From Voacanga thouarsii (taxonomy: Eukaryota > Streptophyta > Magnoliopsida > Gentianales > Apocynaceae): a stretch of 64,000 nucleotides of DNA. Shown in pieces: positions 1 through 11,171 of this stretch. The translations under genes were made by a program, and so were the position numbers. The notes beneath the pieces are model-generated. The model saw nothing but the letters and a program-made list of their open reading frames with translations. It did not search any database and was not told the origin of the DNA. The stretch covers positions 186,001 through 250,000 of the forward strand of contig JANUWF010001661.1 of the NCBI GenBank assembly GCA_026120185.1, written 5' to 3'. Position 1 is the stretch's first letter. Each line of letters begins with the position of its first letter.

Positions 1-600
1 AAAACCCATAAATTGAAAAAAATCAATTGAAAAAAATATCAATTGAAAACAAAAAAAGGGGGGGGAGGGACGACCAGGATCAATTCTGTCATCGTCAAAA
101 AAACCCATCAATTTAAAAAAAATAAATAAAGCCATCAATTGAAAAAAAATAATAAAGCACCAATTGAAAAAACCCCATCAATTAAAAAAATCAATTGAAA
201 AAATAATAAAGCCATCAATTGAAACAAAAAATAAAACACCAATTGAAAAAAAAAAACCCCATAAATTGAAAAAAGAAAAAAATATCAATTGAAAAGGAGG
301 GACAACCAAGATCAATCATGGTCATCCATTTAAAAAAAGGGAGGTGGACGATCAGGATCAATCCTGTCATCGTAAAAAAAAAACCATCAATTCTTTTTAA
401 AAAATAAAGCCATCAATTGAAAAAAAAAATAGATCACCAATTGAAAAAAAAACCCATAAATTGAAAAAAAATATCAATTGAAAAAAAACCCATCAATTGA
501 AAACAAAAAAAAAAAAAAAGGAGGAACGACTAGATCTATCCTGGTCGTCAATTTAAAAAAGGGGGGGGAGATAGGATTGATCCTATCGTTGTCCACCTAT
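1..600. repeat. A-rich palindromic minisatellite-like repeat
   Basis: About a dozen copies of a short word containing the palindrome CAATTG followed by an A-run recur every 17-45 bases. Interleaved are five degenerate copies of a longer G-rich word (about 63-98, 296-331, 340-373, 520-553 and 561-594) of the type GACGACCAGGAT...ATCCTGGTCGTC, which is itself an imperfect inverted repeat. No coding frame is visible. It abuts the Gypsy fragment to the right and may be part of that element's untranslated region or an independent satellite; the sequence does not decide. Confidence 0.75.
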
Positions 601-1050
601 ACCCTTTAGTATACCACTTTAGATGAGTTATAAAGTCATAATAATATAATACAACGACAAAAATAATTACCCTTCAATTAGGGGGCTAATCAATACTACA
701 TACACATAACAGCCTTCATTTTCCTTTTTCTTTTTTTTTTTCTCTTTTGTCCTTTTTCCTTCACTCCTCCTTTCTCTCTCTCTCTTTCCTTCTACTTTCC
801 TCATATACTTTGTCGGTGACTTGCCTTGGGTCACCACCAACTAATCCCTCAGTAAGGCCTTCTCCTAGCTTAACTCCACTTCAATTATATATCTATTCTC
901 TCCTATCTCCAATTGGAGTCTTTATAACATTCCACTATACACCATAATAAAGTAAGAATGTCACTCGCTCTCCCAGCAAGGGATTTTTATGACACAAGAC
1001 AACAATAGTCAAAATTTTTAATACATATAAAAGAAGGATGAAAAACTTCC
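601..1050. other. AT-rich non-coding stretch with pyrimidine tract
   Basis: No gene is supported. A C/T-rich tract runs from about 718 to 800, and the short open frame across it is an artefact of that composition. This could be untranslated sequence of the Gypsy element that follows, but no LTR boundary or primer-binding site can be seen. Confidence 0.5.
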
Positions 1051-1167
1051 AACTCCAACTTCAAACTTAATATAGAAAGTTATAGTGCTAGATCTCTAAT
1101 GCATAATTCTAAATCCAAAGTAAATTTCATGTGACAAGGCTCCTCTCTAGTTTGAACTTCTTGGTGA

Positions 1168-1464
1168 ATGGGGCTATCTATAACATTTCAAAAGCCATTG
1201 ATGATCAAAGATAAGAGTGAGCAAAAAGAAAAGAGTGGAGGGAAAAAAAGGGTGAACTCTTTTGACAAAGAGAGTGAGATAATTAAGGTTATAGAACTTA
1301 AGGAATTGGTTATCCTCCTTATTTGTAAGTTCTTTTTTGTCTCTACTAATGACCCTACCACTTTTTTGTCTCATGAAATCGCAAAAATAGTCCAAGAATT
1401 TCAAGATATGTTTTCAAATGAGATGTCTGAAGGGTTATCACTATTGAGAGGCATCGAGCACTAA
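1168..1464 (+). pseudogene. Gypsy pol fragment: protease-RT linker
   Basis: A 98-residue open frame upstream of the reverse transcriptase. The C-terminal part (IVQEFQDMFSNE, then LLRGIEH) matches the conserved lead-in to plant Gypsy RT, where 'EF.D.FP.E' and 'RGIEHQIDF' are typical. The N-terminal lysine-rich part is the variable linker between protease and RT. It ends at a stop exactly where the family continues with glutamine (CAA to TAA). No protease motif remains upstream. This is a decayed fragment, not an independent gene. Confidence 0.7.
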
Positions 1465-2251
1465 ATTCACTTTATGCCTAGAGTCGTCATCCCAAATATA
1501 CTGATCTATAGAAGTAACCCAAAGGAGCCTAAAGAATTGTAATGACAAGTTGAAGAGTTGCTTGAGAAGGGATATGAGAGAGAAAGTCTAAGCCCATATG
1601 TGGTATTGGCTCTTTTGGTACCCAAAAAGGATAGAACATAGCAAATATCTGTGGATTGTCTGTCATCAACAATATCACGATAAAGTATCGCTATTCCATT
1701 CCAAGGTTAGTTGACTTGCTTAATAAGTTACATAGATCATGCATATTTTCTAAAATTAATTTAAAATTTGATTATCATAAAATTAGGATAATGGAAGGGG
1801 ATGAATAGAAAACAGCTTTCAAAACTAAGGCTTGTATGAATAGCTTGTCATGCCTTTTGGATTTTCTAATGCGCCTAGCACCTTCATGCATTTGATGAGT
1901 TATGTTTTGAGGGAATTCATTAAAAATTTTGTTGTTGTGTATTTTGAAGATATATTAATATATAGCAAGTCTTATATGGATCATTTGAATCATCTTCAAT
2001 ATATACTTGTGGCTCTTCGTAGGGAAAAGTTATATGCTAATCTTGAAAAATGCTTATTTTGTTTGGACAATGTTACATTTTTTGGTTATGTTGTGAGTTC
2101 TAAGAGGAATAAGGTTGATGAGAGAAAAATTAAAGCCATTCAACCCACACCTACCACCATAACCCAAGTTCGAAGTTTTTATAGGCTAGCAAGTTTTTAT
2201 AGGAGGTTTATCAAAAACTTTACCACTATAGTAGCAACTTATCCGAAGTAG
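1465..2251 (+). pseudogene. Gypsy reverse transcriptase (broken)
   Basis: RT palm and fingers of a Gypsy element. The first half (1465-1849) is recognisable across frames: VEELLEKGYERESLSPY, then LLVPKKDRT, then FSKINLKFDYHKIRI. From 1850 a continuous 133-residue frame gives MPFGFSNAPSTFMHLM and the catalytic box VVYFEDILIYS. The first catalytic aspartate of the usual YFDDI is glutamate here. RT thumb motifs (VRSFYRLASFYRRFIKNF) follow. Stops interrupt the first half at positions that are Q, R or W in intact relatives. The enzyme cannot be active. Confidence 0.9.
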
Positions 2252-2780
2252 TAAAGAAAAATGTGGGATTTAGGTGGGAGGAAGACCTAGAAAAGGCATT
2301 TTAAACTCTCAAAGAAAAATTGAGCCAAGTCTCAATCCTCATCTTGCCTAACTTTGACAAGGTATTTAAGATTGAGTGTGATGTGAGTAGGATAGGGATA
2401 GGAGTAGTTTTAACCCAAGATCAAAAACTCGTTACCTATTTTAGTGAAAAGTTGTCTAGGGTAGTCCTCAACTGCTTCACATATAACAAAGAGCTCTATG
2501 CCTTAATTAGAACACACAATAGTTTGTGATCCATGCCGACCATAAGATCCTTAAGCATCTCAAAAGCTAACAAAATTTGTAAAAAATGTTTGCAAGGTGA
2601 ATGCAATTCATTGTCAAAATGTATGCAAGGTGGATGGAGTTTATTGGTGCATTCCCTTATGTCATCCATTATAAGAAGGGTAAGGAAAATGTTGTTGTGA
2701 ATGCTTTGTCTCGAAAATATGCACTTTTAAATTCTTTAGATACTAAACTCCTTGGTTTGAATCCATGAAAAAGTTGTATG
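2252..2780 (+). pseudogene. Gypsy RNase H domain (broken)
   Basis: Connection and RNase H region following RT. The frame at 2320-2529 reads ILPNFDKVFKIECDVSRIG, corresponding to the family's 'FEIECDASG' RNase H start, then VTYFSEKLS and YNKELYALIR. After a stop, the end of the domain ([20 protein letters not shown]) is readable near 2665-2720. A local duplication of about 20 bases (AAAATGTxTGCAAGGTGxATG, at ~2583 and ~2616) disrupts the middle. Confidence 0.85.
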
Positions 2781-3642
2781 CTAATGATTAGAAATTTGAA
2801 GAGGTTTTTCTTGATTGCGAGAAATGTGTATTTGTCAAATTCTATAGGCATAAGGGTTTCTTATTTAGGGAAAGAAGGCTTTGTGTGCCAGGGGAGTATA
2901 TTAGAACATTATTAGTCAATGAGGCACATAGTGACGAGTTAATGGGTCATTTTGGTGTTTCAAATATATTAGGTATCCTTAAAAAGTATTTCTTTTGGCA
3001 AAAAATAAGGAGGGATATGGGGAGACATTATGCCTAATGAATAACTTGTACGAAGGCTAAATCTTGATCACTTCCTCATTCCTTGTACACCCCTTTGGCC
3101 ACCCCAAATGCACTATAGATTGACATTTCAATAGATTTTGTTTTGGGCTTACCTAGGACTAAAGGGGGAAAGGATTTAATATTTATAAATGTTAATCGGT
3201 TCTAAAAAATGACTCAATTTGTGCTTGTTTCAAAACTAATGGTGCTTCCTATATTGCATATTTATTTTACAAGGAAGTGGTGAGGATGAACAGGACTCTA
3301 GGAACTATTGTCTCACATAGAGATACTAAATTCCTTAGTTACTTTTGAAGAGTTTTATGGAACAAACTTAGTACTAATCTATTATTTTCTACAGCTTGCC
3401 ACCCTCAAATGGATAGGCAAATGGAAGTGGTCGACCGAACTCTCATATAACCCTTGAAGGCCATCATCAAGGGGAGTTTAAAGAATTGGGAGGAGTTTTT
3501 GCCTTGTATAGATTTTGCATATAATCAAACTATTCATTCTACTAATTTCTACTCTCCATTTAAGATTAGTTATGGTTTTAAAAGGTTAAGCTTTGATGGA
3601 GCAAGAAAGGCAGCATTGGTAAAGGCACTCTATGAGAAATGA
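2781..3642 (+). pseudogene. Gypsy integrase core (broken)
   Basis: The integrase zinc-finger region is barely legible (about 2880-3060: EAHSDELMGHFGV, then FFWQKIRRDM). The core appears as DISIDFVLGLPRTKGGK near 3119-3175, which contains the first catalytic aspartate, and as the end of the core at 3454-3642 (LKNWEEFLPCIDFAYNQT, the family's 'NWE..LPFIEFAYNRS'). The middle is too frameshifted to assign the second aspartate and the glutamate. The piece is non-functional. Confidence 0.8.
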
Positions 3643-4172
3643 AGGCTAACATCGAGAAAAAGAATGAAAAGATAGCAATCAAGTATAACCAAGGAAGAAG
3701 AAAGGTGACCTTCGAGCTGGGGGATTAGGTGTGGTGCACCTTCACAAGAAAAAAATTACTCATGCATAAGAAATCCAAGCTAGAAACAAGAGAAGATGGT
3801 CCTTTCCAAGTCCTCGAAAAAGTTGGCGACAATGTAAATAAAATCGACCTACCCAGTGATTATAATATTAGCACAAATTTTAACGTTGCCGATCACACTC
3901 CTTTTAATGTAGATAATAATTCGTGGAAGAATCAACTTTAAGAAGGGAGAACTGATAGGGATTAAATTCACCAAAAAAATTAAACTCAAGAAGGGGGATC
4001 AACGTTGAAAGGACCAATGACAAGATTAAGGACTAAGAAGTTTCAAGGTAGCTTCTAAGCTTTCATGGGACTATACTCAGAGATAGAAGAACTTGGGGCA
4101 TTGATTGAAAGCTTAAAGGAATAAAACTTGTTGATTATTTAAGAAGGAAATCAAAAGGTGATGCGTTGGATT
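3643..4172 (+). pseudogene. Gypsy integrase C-terminus and 3' tail
   Basis: The frame at 3729-3941 continues the integrase C-terminal domain: DGPFQVLEKVGDNVNKIDLP and FNVADHTPFNVD match the family's 'GPFKVLERINDNAYKLDLP' and 'FNVADLSPF'. It is followed by a purine-rich segment, then GPMTRLRTKKFQGSF (about 4012-4055) and decays into the LTR that starts near 4173. A homologous tail lies at 63832-64000. Confidence 0.8.
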
Positions 4173-5907
4173 TGCGTTATAAAAATCATTCAATTTTAAG
4201 TTCATTCTCATCGAGTTTTAATTAAAACATTAATCACAAACTACACATATATAGAGCAATTGCACTCATTGTAAGACATAGTATAGAGGATTGACGAGTA
4301 TCGATCATCAAAGAACAATTACACACTAATCACTTTTCATCTATTGTCTAATTTATAAATATCTAGGAAAGATAAAATAAATTCTAAATAAAAAATATAT
4401 AAATAGGAGGAAGGAACAACATGTACTTTGATAGAATTTCTCAAAGAAATAACTATAATCAAATCTCAATTATCACAATTAATTTATCATTTTAGCATCA
4501 TAAAAAAAATAGAATATAGATTCCATTTTTTCCCCAAGTTATGGATTTACTATCTTTCTAGCCAATTTAGTAGATTTCCGAATCTCACTAAAACAACTAA
4601 AAAGATGAGTAAAGAACAACTCCTTAGAAAATACCCCCATCTCTATGCGATATTAAAGTATGAAACCAATCAATATTCCTATTCTCTAGGTGACATAAAT
4701 CAACCTTTGATTACTTAAGTTCAATTCTTAACATCCTTTTCTAAGTTAGCCAACAAAACAAATATAAAATTAATTAAGTTGAACTCTCTTCTAATCTTCT
4801 TTCCTAAGTTAATTAGAAGGAAGAAACAATCAATCAATTCACTAAATAAAACCAAATAACCAAATACTAGAAATAGATAAATCAATTGATCAAATATAAA
4901 CTCAATACATAGTTATAACTTCAAAACATTCTTCTAAAATACAATTAAAACCAATGAAATCAACATTTTCTAAAAAAGAAAAATAAAAGAAAAAGATAGG
5001 AACTCATAGGCAAGCACTCCTTTTCCAATGAAAAATTCCTCTAACACAATACTCCTCTTGATGAATTCATTCTTTTCTTCAATAATTTTCAATGTAGCTC
5101 CTTAAATTCATCCTATGTTTTAAGAAAATATTACATGATTTAAAGTATTGTCTCTAATGTCTTGGCTCCTTTTTTCTAATGTGGTTAGCCTTAATTTATA
5201 GGCATATATATTTCTTAAAAGCTTCACAAAAACAAAAGAAGTAATTTCCTAAATAAATTCTGTAAAATTTCGTAAGCTGACAACATTACACTGACATTGA
5301 AACAATGGTGAACTGGCCATGATTCATATACTCAACCCTACGCTAGCTTTCTTCTGGAAAAATTATTTTTCATTGTTGCTCGCACAGTTGGCCATGGCTA
5401 CGAGTGTAGCTGGCCACCTCTTTGTTGTTTCCTCTCTTGAAGTCGGTCCTTACCATGAATAAAACTAGTTGCCTCCTTATTCAATATTCAAAACGGTCCT
5501 TGGCTTACTCTAAGAGGTCCTTGCCTTCCTCTCACAAAAACTCTAGCTAGTCCATGGCTTGGTAGCCGGCTAGCTTACTCCAAAAGCCATCCTGCCGTTT
5601 CGTTTTGTTGTTCCTTAGTTAGCCAATTTCTTTGCTTAGCTTGGCTTTATTTTTGGCTTGGCTTTCTTAAGCTCTTCAACAATGCTTTATTTCCTCTATT
5701 TTCTCTTAGCCTTGTTTGTTTTGTTCTATTATCTCTGTTTTTTGCCTCTTTTCACATGATTTTGTGTAATTTTGCACAAATGCACTTTAATATTTAATCT
5801 ACACAAAAACATAGCAAAGTGAGGAGAATCAACGGCATTTATCCTAAAAATCAAGCATAAGTTCACCATAAATGCCTACAAAATATGTGTACAATTTACC
5901 CCTATCA
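4173..5907 (-). repeat. Athila-type LTR (family 1)
   Basis: Read on the minus strand it starts TGATAGGGG at 5907 directly after a purine-rich tract and ends near 4173. It aligns by eye with the solo LTR at 46185-47596. The minus-strand TATA box TATAAATTAAGG lies at 5189-5200, and a GC-rich island (5315-5600) sits upstream of it. The left boundary is set by where similarity to the 46 kb copy begins, so it is approximate. The 96-residue open frame at 4428 is LTR sequence and not a gene. Confidence 0.75.
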
Positions 5908-6744
5908 ATTCCCTAACACTTAAGCCTTGCTTATCCTCAAGCAAACATTTAAGACAAGACAAACAAAATAGCTTATCAACAAATTCAGTTATAACAAAGC
6001 CAAATCTTTCTTCCAACCTTAAACATGAACTCAGTATTCATTCGACTCAGTTAAAGACCTTTACCAACTCATATATCAATTCCATCATATCTTAGCTAAT
6101 ATAGCAAAAATATTATCATCCTTTTCAACTAAGGAAAACATTATACCACTTATTCAATTTAATCAATCCCTAAAATCAAACTCAAGCATTAGATCAAGCT
6201 TACTTAAAACCATCAAAGTAAAGTTATACAAGTTTTTGCTTCTGAAATACTATTCACTCCTTCATCAAGTCAAAAATAAAGCTAACATGATTGGTATAAA
6301 CCAAAACATTCATAGCTAAAATAAGTTTTAATTAGCTCTAAAATACTACAGTCTGAGTAGCAAACTAGAGCTTCCTCATGCAATTGGGATTAATAACCTC
6401 AAGAGAGTGGATTTCTCTTCACTCACCATATTGACTCCCTTCAAATATGAATTTTTTTTCAAGCATTTTTTCATCACTTTGTTTTTTTTTTCTTTTTTTA
6501 GCATTTTTTTTTCAAAAATTTCACTCGTTTTTTTGCCAGAGGACATGCACTTTACATTCTCGAACTTTTTTTCTCCTTAAATTTTCCAAAATAAGTGCAT
6601 ACATCCCTTTTAACTCTCTTTTTTTCTTCTTTTTTTACTCATGATTTTTCCTCTTTGGTCCTATTTACTTAAACTCAGAATAAGACCTAGTTTAGAAATT
6701 ACTATAAAAACAAGAATTAGCTATGCATCCCAACTTATACTTCA
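5908..6744 (-). other. Polypurine tract and 3' untranslated region
   Basis: Immediately next to the LTR the minus strand reads TTGAGGATAAGCAAGG then TTAAGTGTTAGGGAAT (5908-5945), the Athila polypurine-tract pattern that primes plus-strand DNA synthesis. The rest, to 6744, is AT-rich with T-runs (6450-6640) and has no supportable gene; the T-rich open frame at 6447 is compositional. Confidence 0.65.
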
Positions 6745-7619
6745 TTATATCAACCAAATCAAGATACACTTATAACCAGAATGGCAAAGTAATTGTTTAG
6801 TAACAACATTGCGTGCAGTAGTATTCTCCACAATTTCATTCCCCAAACTAACTCCCAAAGCATTTAAAACTTGTAAAATCACCAAAGGAAACACATATGC
6901 TTTGGAAGCAAGGCCATAAGCCATTACTTCGGGCATAGATGTGAGGAATAAAGAGGCAAGGGGAATAGGCTCTTCATGAAGCAATTTATAAAGAATATAA
7001 ACATCAATCATTCTAGCTTTATTCAAACTACTTGGTCGAGGGAAAACATTAAAGCACAGAAGATGTACAATTATCATCAAGTGATGAGCAAAATCATTAT
7101 TAGAAAGAAAAAAGAGAACTAGTTTTTGAAGTTCTAAAGCTCAAACCTAATTCATTACAAGTTACTTGAAAATCCCAATTTAGATCAGAAACAATTTTCT
7201 TACCACGGTGATCAATTTCAACCCAAGGACTATCATCACGAATACCCAAAATTATAGCGAACATTTGTCTATCCAACGTTATTAGGGTGCCTTTTACTTT
7301 GTTTTTATCTTCCTGGGGTGTCCTTCATGTTAGCATAAAATTCTTTTACAAGTGCAGGACAAAAATTTCCCCTCAGTATGACAATAAGCCCCCAACTAAA
7401 CTGTTTAAACATTTCGGTTATATTAAATGGTTGATCTAAAAAAGGCTTTATAGTTTTCTCAATGATGATCTTATTTGTGACCCTATTAGAATACCACTCC
7501 GCACATTCATTATTAGCAAAAATCCTTGGGTGCAAAGAAGGTGGCTCTAAGAAAAGGTCACGAGATGAAGATGCCCTATTGTGTTTGATTAGTTTGCTTG
7601 TTTGTTTAGTCCTATGCAT
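6745..7619 (-). pseudogene. Post-pol ORF resembling 'putative plant transposon protein'
   Basis: Two frames split by frameshifts. The first (7619-7305) starts MHRTKQTSK, a basic N-terminus, and contains NECAEWYSNRV and GNFCPALVKEFYANM. The second (7080-6745) reads IVHLLCFNVFPR, then MIDVYILYKLLHEEPIPLA and LVILQVLNALGVSL. This order resembles the plant retroelement domain catalogued as 'putative plant transposon protein' (PF20167-like, from memory). It usually lies downstream of pol, in the env-like position. Function unknown. A second gene of this kind follows the SIRE-like pol at 30203. Confidence 0.6.
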
Positions 7620-9419
7620 TTTGTCACTTTATAAAAATAGCTTTCACAAATGACTTTTGCAATTAGACTCAAAAGTAAAGCTCGACTATATGTTTTTTTT
7701 TTTTTTTAAATTCCCTCTAAAATTTTGTTCACAAATCTTTCCACTTCTACATAACTCCAAACCCCATAATCAAAGTAGCAAATATTTAACCCACAATTTT
7801 GCCAATTTCAACAACACAATTAACGCAAAGAGAATAGCACCTTAGAAGAACTATTTCTCTTCTTCTTAGAAGGCAATTTGGTGGCTATATGTTTCAGGAC
7901 CATAGGTAGAATAGTATAGGATAGGAAAAGAGAATATGAAAGGTATAATGAAAGGAAACAGAAGGAAAGAAAGAGAAAGAAAGAGATAATCAAAGATAAC
8001 AAATCCCTCAACAATCTTCTTGATGTCCACTCAAAATGCCTCCAGCTACTTCACTCACAATCTAGCAAGTAATACCAAGTTACTACTTAATTCACCAACC
8101 AAAAATCAATTCCCTTCAACAATCTACAGTCAAGTCACTACACCACCACAATCAAACCATAATCACGTCAATTGCTAAACAAAGGTTTCAATATTCCCAA
8201 CACTGCTGCTACCCACACTTCACAACTCAATCAAAACAATCCTCCTCACAATTTCCACAGTAGAAACTTAACAATCCACAATTCAAAGCTTAGAGCAAGC
8301 AAATTAATAAACACCACCACAATTTAATCCAACCAAACAGTTATATTCAATAGAAATTTAAGCATACCAACTGAATAAGACCCACTAATCACACATTACT
8401 CTACAAACTTTTCCACATTGTCACCCTAAGCCAACACCAAAACAATCAATTCAACCACAATATAGTTATCCAATCAATAATTTATTCAAGTGCAGCTCAT
8501 TATAAATCAATTTCACTCTCAACAGAATAATGTAGCCATTGACAACCAAAATCCCAAATTTCATGATAAATGAAATGCACAACTCCAAAATACCAATACT
8601 TCAAACATGGATAACTTAGAATCCAAAACACAAATCTCAGGGTTAGAAGTCACCAGTGAAGGAACTCAATTTGTAAGCTTTAGTTGCCGGTGGGAGGATG
8701 TCTGTCGTGCTAAGAGAGATGCTATGGTGGATTTGAAACCGGTAAAATTATCAAATTTTGCTAGTATCTTTGATTGTAAGGTGGATTTGAGTGATGGGTA
8801 AGCAGGATTGATCTACGGTGAGGGAGAATGGAGAGGAGCAGTATAGTCGCCGTTGGGGTTTTGAATGATTTTGGTGGGAAATGATAGAGAAAAGGCCTAT
8901 TTAATTTGGGGGATTCGAAGTTGCACGACGCTATAGTTAAACTTGCATGCTATTGCCAGCCTTTAGAATTTTGAGACCTAAAATCAAAATGATGTCATTA
9001 AACTTATGAGTAGATACATGGCGCCATAGGATACGAAGTTCATAGTGCCATGCACATTTTTTTGCAATGAAGTTTATAATTGAAACGATAACATTTTTGT
9101 TCACCCAAATGCACGGCGACGTCATGCATGACTTGCATTGCAGCGTGGCATCTCAAAACTTTCAATTTATCCATAGTTTTAAATTACACAGTGCCATGGA
9201 TCATGAGATCCATCACACCGTGCACTTCCAAAAAATGCATAATTTAACATTTTTTATGTGAATTTAAAGCAAATAAAGTACTAAAAATAATATTTATAAT
9301 CACCAAACTCTAATGAAAATGACATAACATATGCAAAATATAAACATGAACATAACTCAGAATGAAACAAAGCTATAGATAAAGAAGAAATGAACAACTA
9401 AACTAATCTAATATAAGTA
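7620..9419 (-). repeat. Non-coding block, possible decayed LTR
   Basis: No gene is supported. 8040-8600 is strikingly poor in G on the + strand. 8925-9225 holds a GC-rich palindromic island (GTGCCATGCAC, CATGCATGAC, ATGGCGCCAT), and a TATA-like word (minus strand TTAAATAGGCC) lies beside it near 8900. Island followed by TATA is the layout of the Athila-type LTRs in this window, so a partly preserved minus-strand LTR is likely. Ends cannot be fixed. The 64-residue frame at 8607 has no recognisable domain. Confidence 0.4.
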
Positions 9420-10855
9420 TTATTCATCTGCATAGAGAAGAGTGAAATGATCAAGTTTTTCCACACCCTTCGCATAGATTTCCTTCATTGGTTGGCATGG
9501 TACCCAAAGGTCTTTCAAAAAGCATCTTAGCCAATTATCCAATTTGATTTTCAAGATTATGGATAGATGCCTCTTGATTTATCATTAAAGCTTCAACATT
9601 TTGGAAACGGTTGTTTGTGGAGTTAACCAATTTTGCAACAAGTTCTTCTAGTAATGGTTTTGGTTGGGCTTGAGGAAGTAAAGGAGGTGAACAATAAGTT
9701 AAGGGTACTTGTGGTCTTTGAGCAAAGTTAGCTTGTCCAGCTTGGGGTCTTATATGGCCTTGTCTTTGACCTCCCTAAGAGAAGTTTGGATAATTCCTCC
9801 AATTAGGGTTATAGGTATTGCCAAGTAGTAGATTGTCGTGTCTTTGATTGTCCTTATAGTCTATTTGCTCACATTTCTCACTCTTATCTCCCATTCATTG
9901 ACATTCATAGTTTGGGTGTTTTTCATCATAAAAGTCACAACTCATAACTTGTTTTTGAGGTCCCATATTCATCTTATCCACTTTCTTAGTGAGGGCTTCT
10001 AGCTTGGCTTCCAACGATGCCATTGTATCCATATTATGCATTCCTTGAATTTTGGTTCTTGATCTTTACATCCCCTAAGGATTGTTGTTCAAAGAGATAT
10101 GTTCCATCAAGTTAAAAAGCTCTTTTGGGATTTTAGATGAAGTAGTTTCTCCTGAAGATGCATCTACCATCTACTTTGAAGAGAAATTCAATCTATTGTA
10201 AAAAGTTAACATTTGCAGCCCAAAGGCAAAATCGTGTTAGGAACATTTTCTAATCAATTTCCTAAATCTTTCCTAGACATCATGAATTATTTTTCCATAC
10301 AATTGAGAAAATGAAAAGATATCATTTCTTAACTTAGCCACTCTAGTAGGGGAAATACTTAGCAAGGAATTTCTCATCCACTTGCTCCCAAGTGGTAATT
10401 GAATTGGTACGTAAGGATTTCAAAAGATCCCTCAAAGAGAATGGAAATAACATCAATCTAATTGCATCCTCTGATACTCCATTTAGCTTAAGTGTGTCAC
10501 AAATTTCCAAGAAAGAGGCTAAATGAGTATTAGGGTCCTCATCCAACAAACAATCAAATTGAATCATCTGAATAAAATTAGGCTTAATTTCAAAATTGTT
10601 TACATTTACTCTAGGTCTCACAATACTTGAATTTGCTCCAAAAAGAGTATATCTAGCATAATCACTTATTGTCCTTCTCCCATTTAAATTTCCACCTTGG
10701 TTAACTTCTATTTTTAAACCAAATTCTCTTAAAGTATTTAACTACTCAAAGGCTTTTAAGGCTTTTTCTTTTTGCTCTCTACACAACTTCCTAAAGATTC
10801 TTTCTACTTCACTATTAAAATCAAGCAACGCCTTACCCAAATCTTTTCTATACAT
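9420..10855 (-). pseudogene. Athila-type gag (broken)
   Basis: The start is probably at ~10855 (MYRKDLGKALLDFNSEVER, with the Athila-like 'FxxExER' N-terminus). After one stop at ~10741 it runs GRRTISDYARYTLFG, VNVNNFEIKPNFIQMIQ, EDPNTHLASFLEICDTLKL and TTWEQVDEKFLAKYFP: the retrotransposon gag capsid domain. A degenerate zinc knuckle (CDFYDEKHPNYEC; second Cys is Tyr) lies near 9905-9955. The C-terminal helix (NRFQNVEALMINQEASI) is legible to ~9560. Several frameshifts separate these parts. Confidence 0.85.
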
Positions 10856-11146
10856 ACACACGAAAAATTTCCTACAAAGTAAAACCAAGAAAACGTAACT
10901 ACTACTCAAATCAAAATAACACATGTAAGGATGATAAAACATGATAAATTATAACAAAACAAAAATCAATGCCTAAATTCTCTATAGAAAATCAATAAAA
11001 TAAAACGAAAGTCTATAAAATCAAAGTAACTTCACAAAACATACACTATCAAATTACTAACAAAGATAAACATAAAAATTATAAACAAACTAAAATAACA
11101 ATTGAATCACTAAAACTTAAGTGGGTTTATGATATTAACGCACTAT
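10856..11146 (-). other. Retroelement 5' leader
   Basis: AT-rich sequence between the primer-binding site and gag on the minus strand. No other feature is seen. Confidence 0.5.
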
Positions 11147-11164
11147 CCCTGCAACGGCGCCAAA
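11147..11164 (-). promoter_or_regulatory. Primer-binding site, tRNA-Asp type
   Basis: On the minus strand TTTGGCGCCGTTGCAGGG matches, with one difference, the TGGCGCCGTTGCCGGGG-type site that Athila/Tat elements use to prime minus-strand DNA from tRNA-Asp. It lies 7 bases inside the LTR end at 11172 and fixes the orientation of the gag. Confidence 0.8.
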
Positions 11165-11171
11165 AACTTCT

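Larger units (their letters stand above)
1051..4172 (+). mobile_element. Degenerate Ty3/Gypsy retrotransposon, pol only
   Basis: A Gypsy pol region lies on the + strand in the order linker, reverse transcriptase, RNase H, integrase. Many stops and frameshifts break it. No gag, LTR or primer-binding site is visible on the left, and the right end stops where an Athila-type LTR begins. The tail after integrase reads GPMTRLRTKKF, a C-terminal pattern of plant Gypsy elements without an obvious chromodomain; a CRM-like lineage is possible but not shown. A related tail starts again at 63832. Confidence 0.85.

Noticed and set aside
1..600. CRISPR-like array of repeats and spacers
   Set aside because: Repeats are degenerate and AT-rich, spacing is irregular, and the genome is a plant's.
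8607..8801. 64-residue frame with mixed composition
   Set aside because: No recognisable domain, no splice or promoter context, and it lies opposite the direction of the surrounding element.
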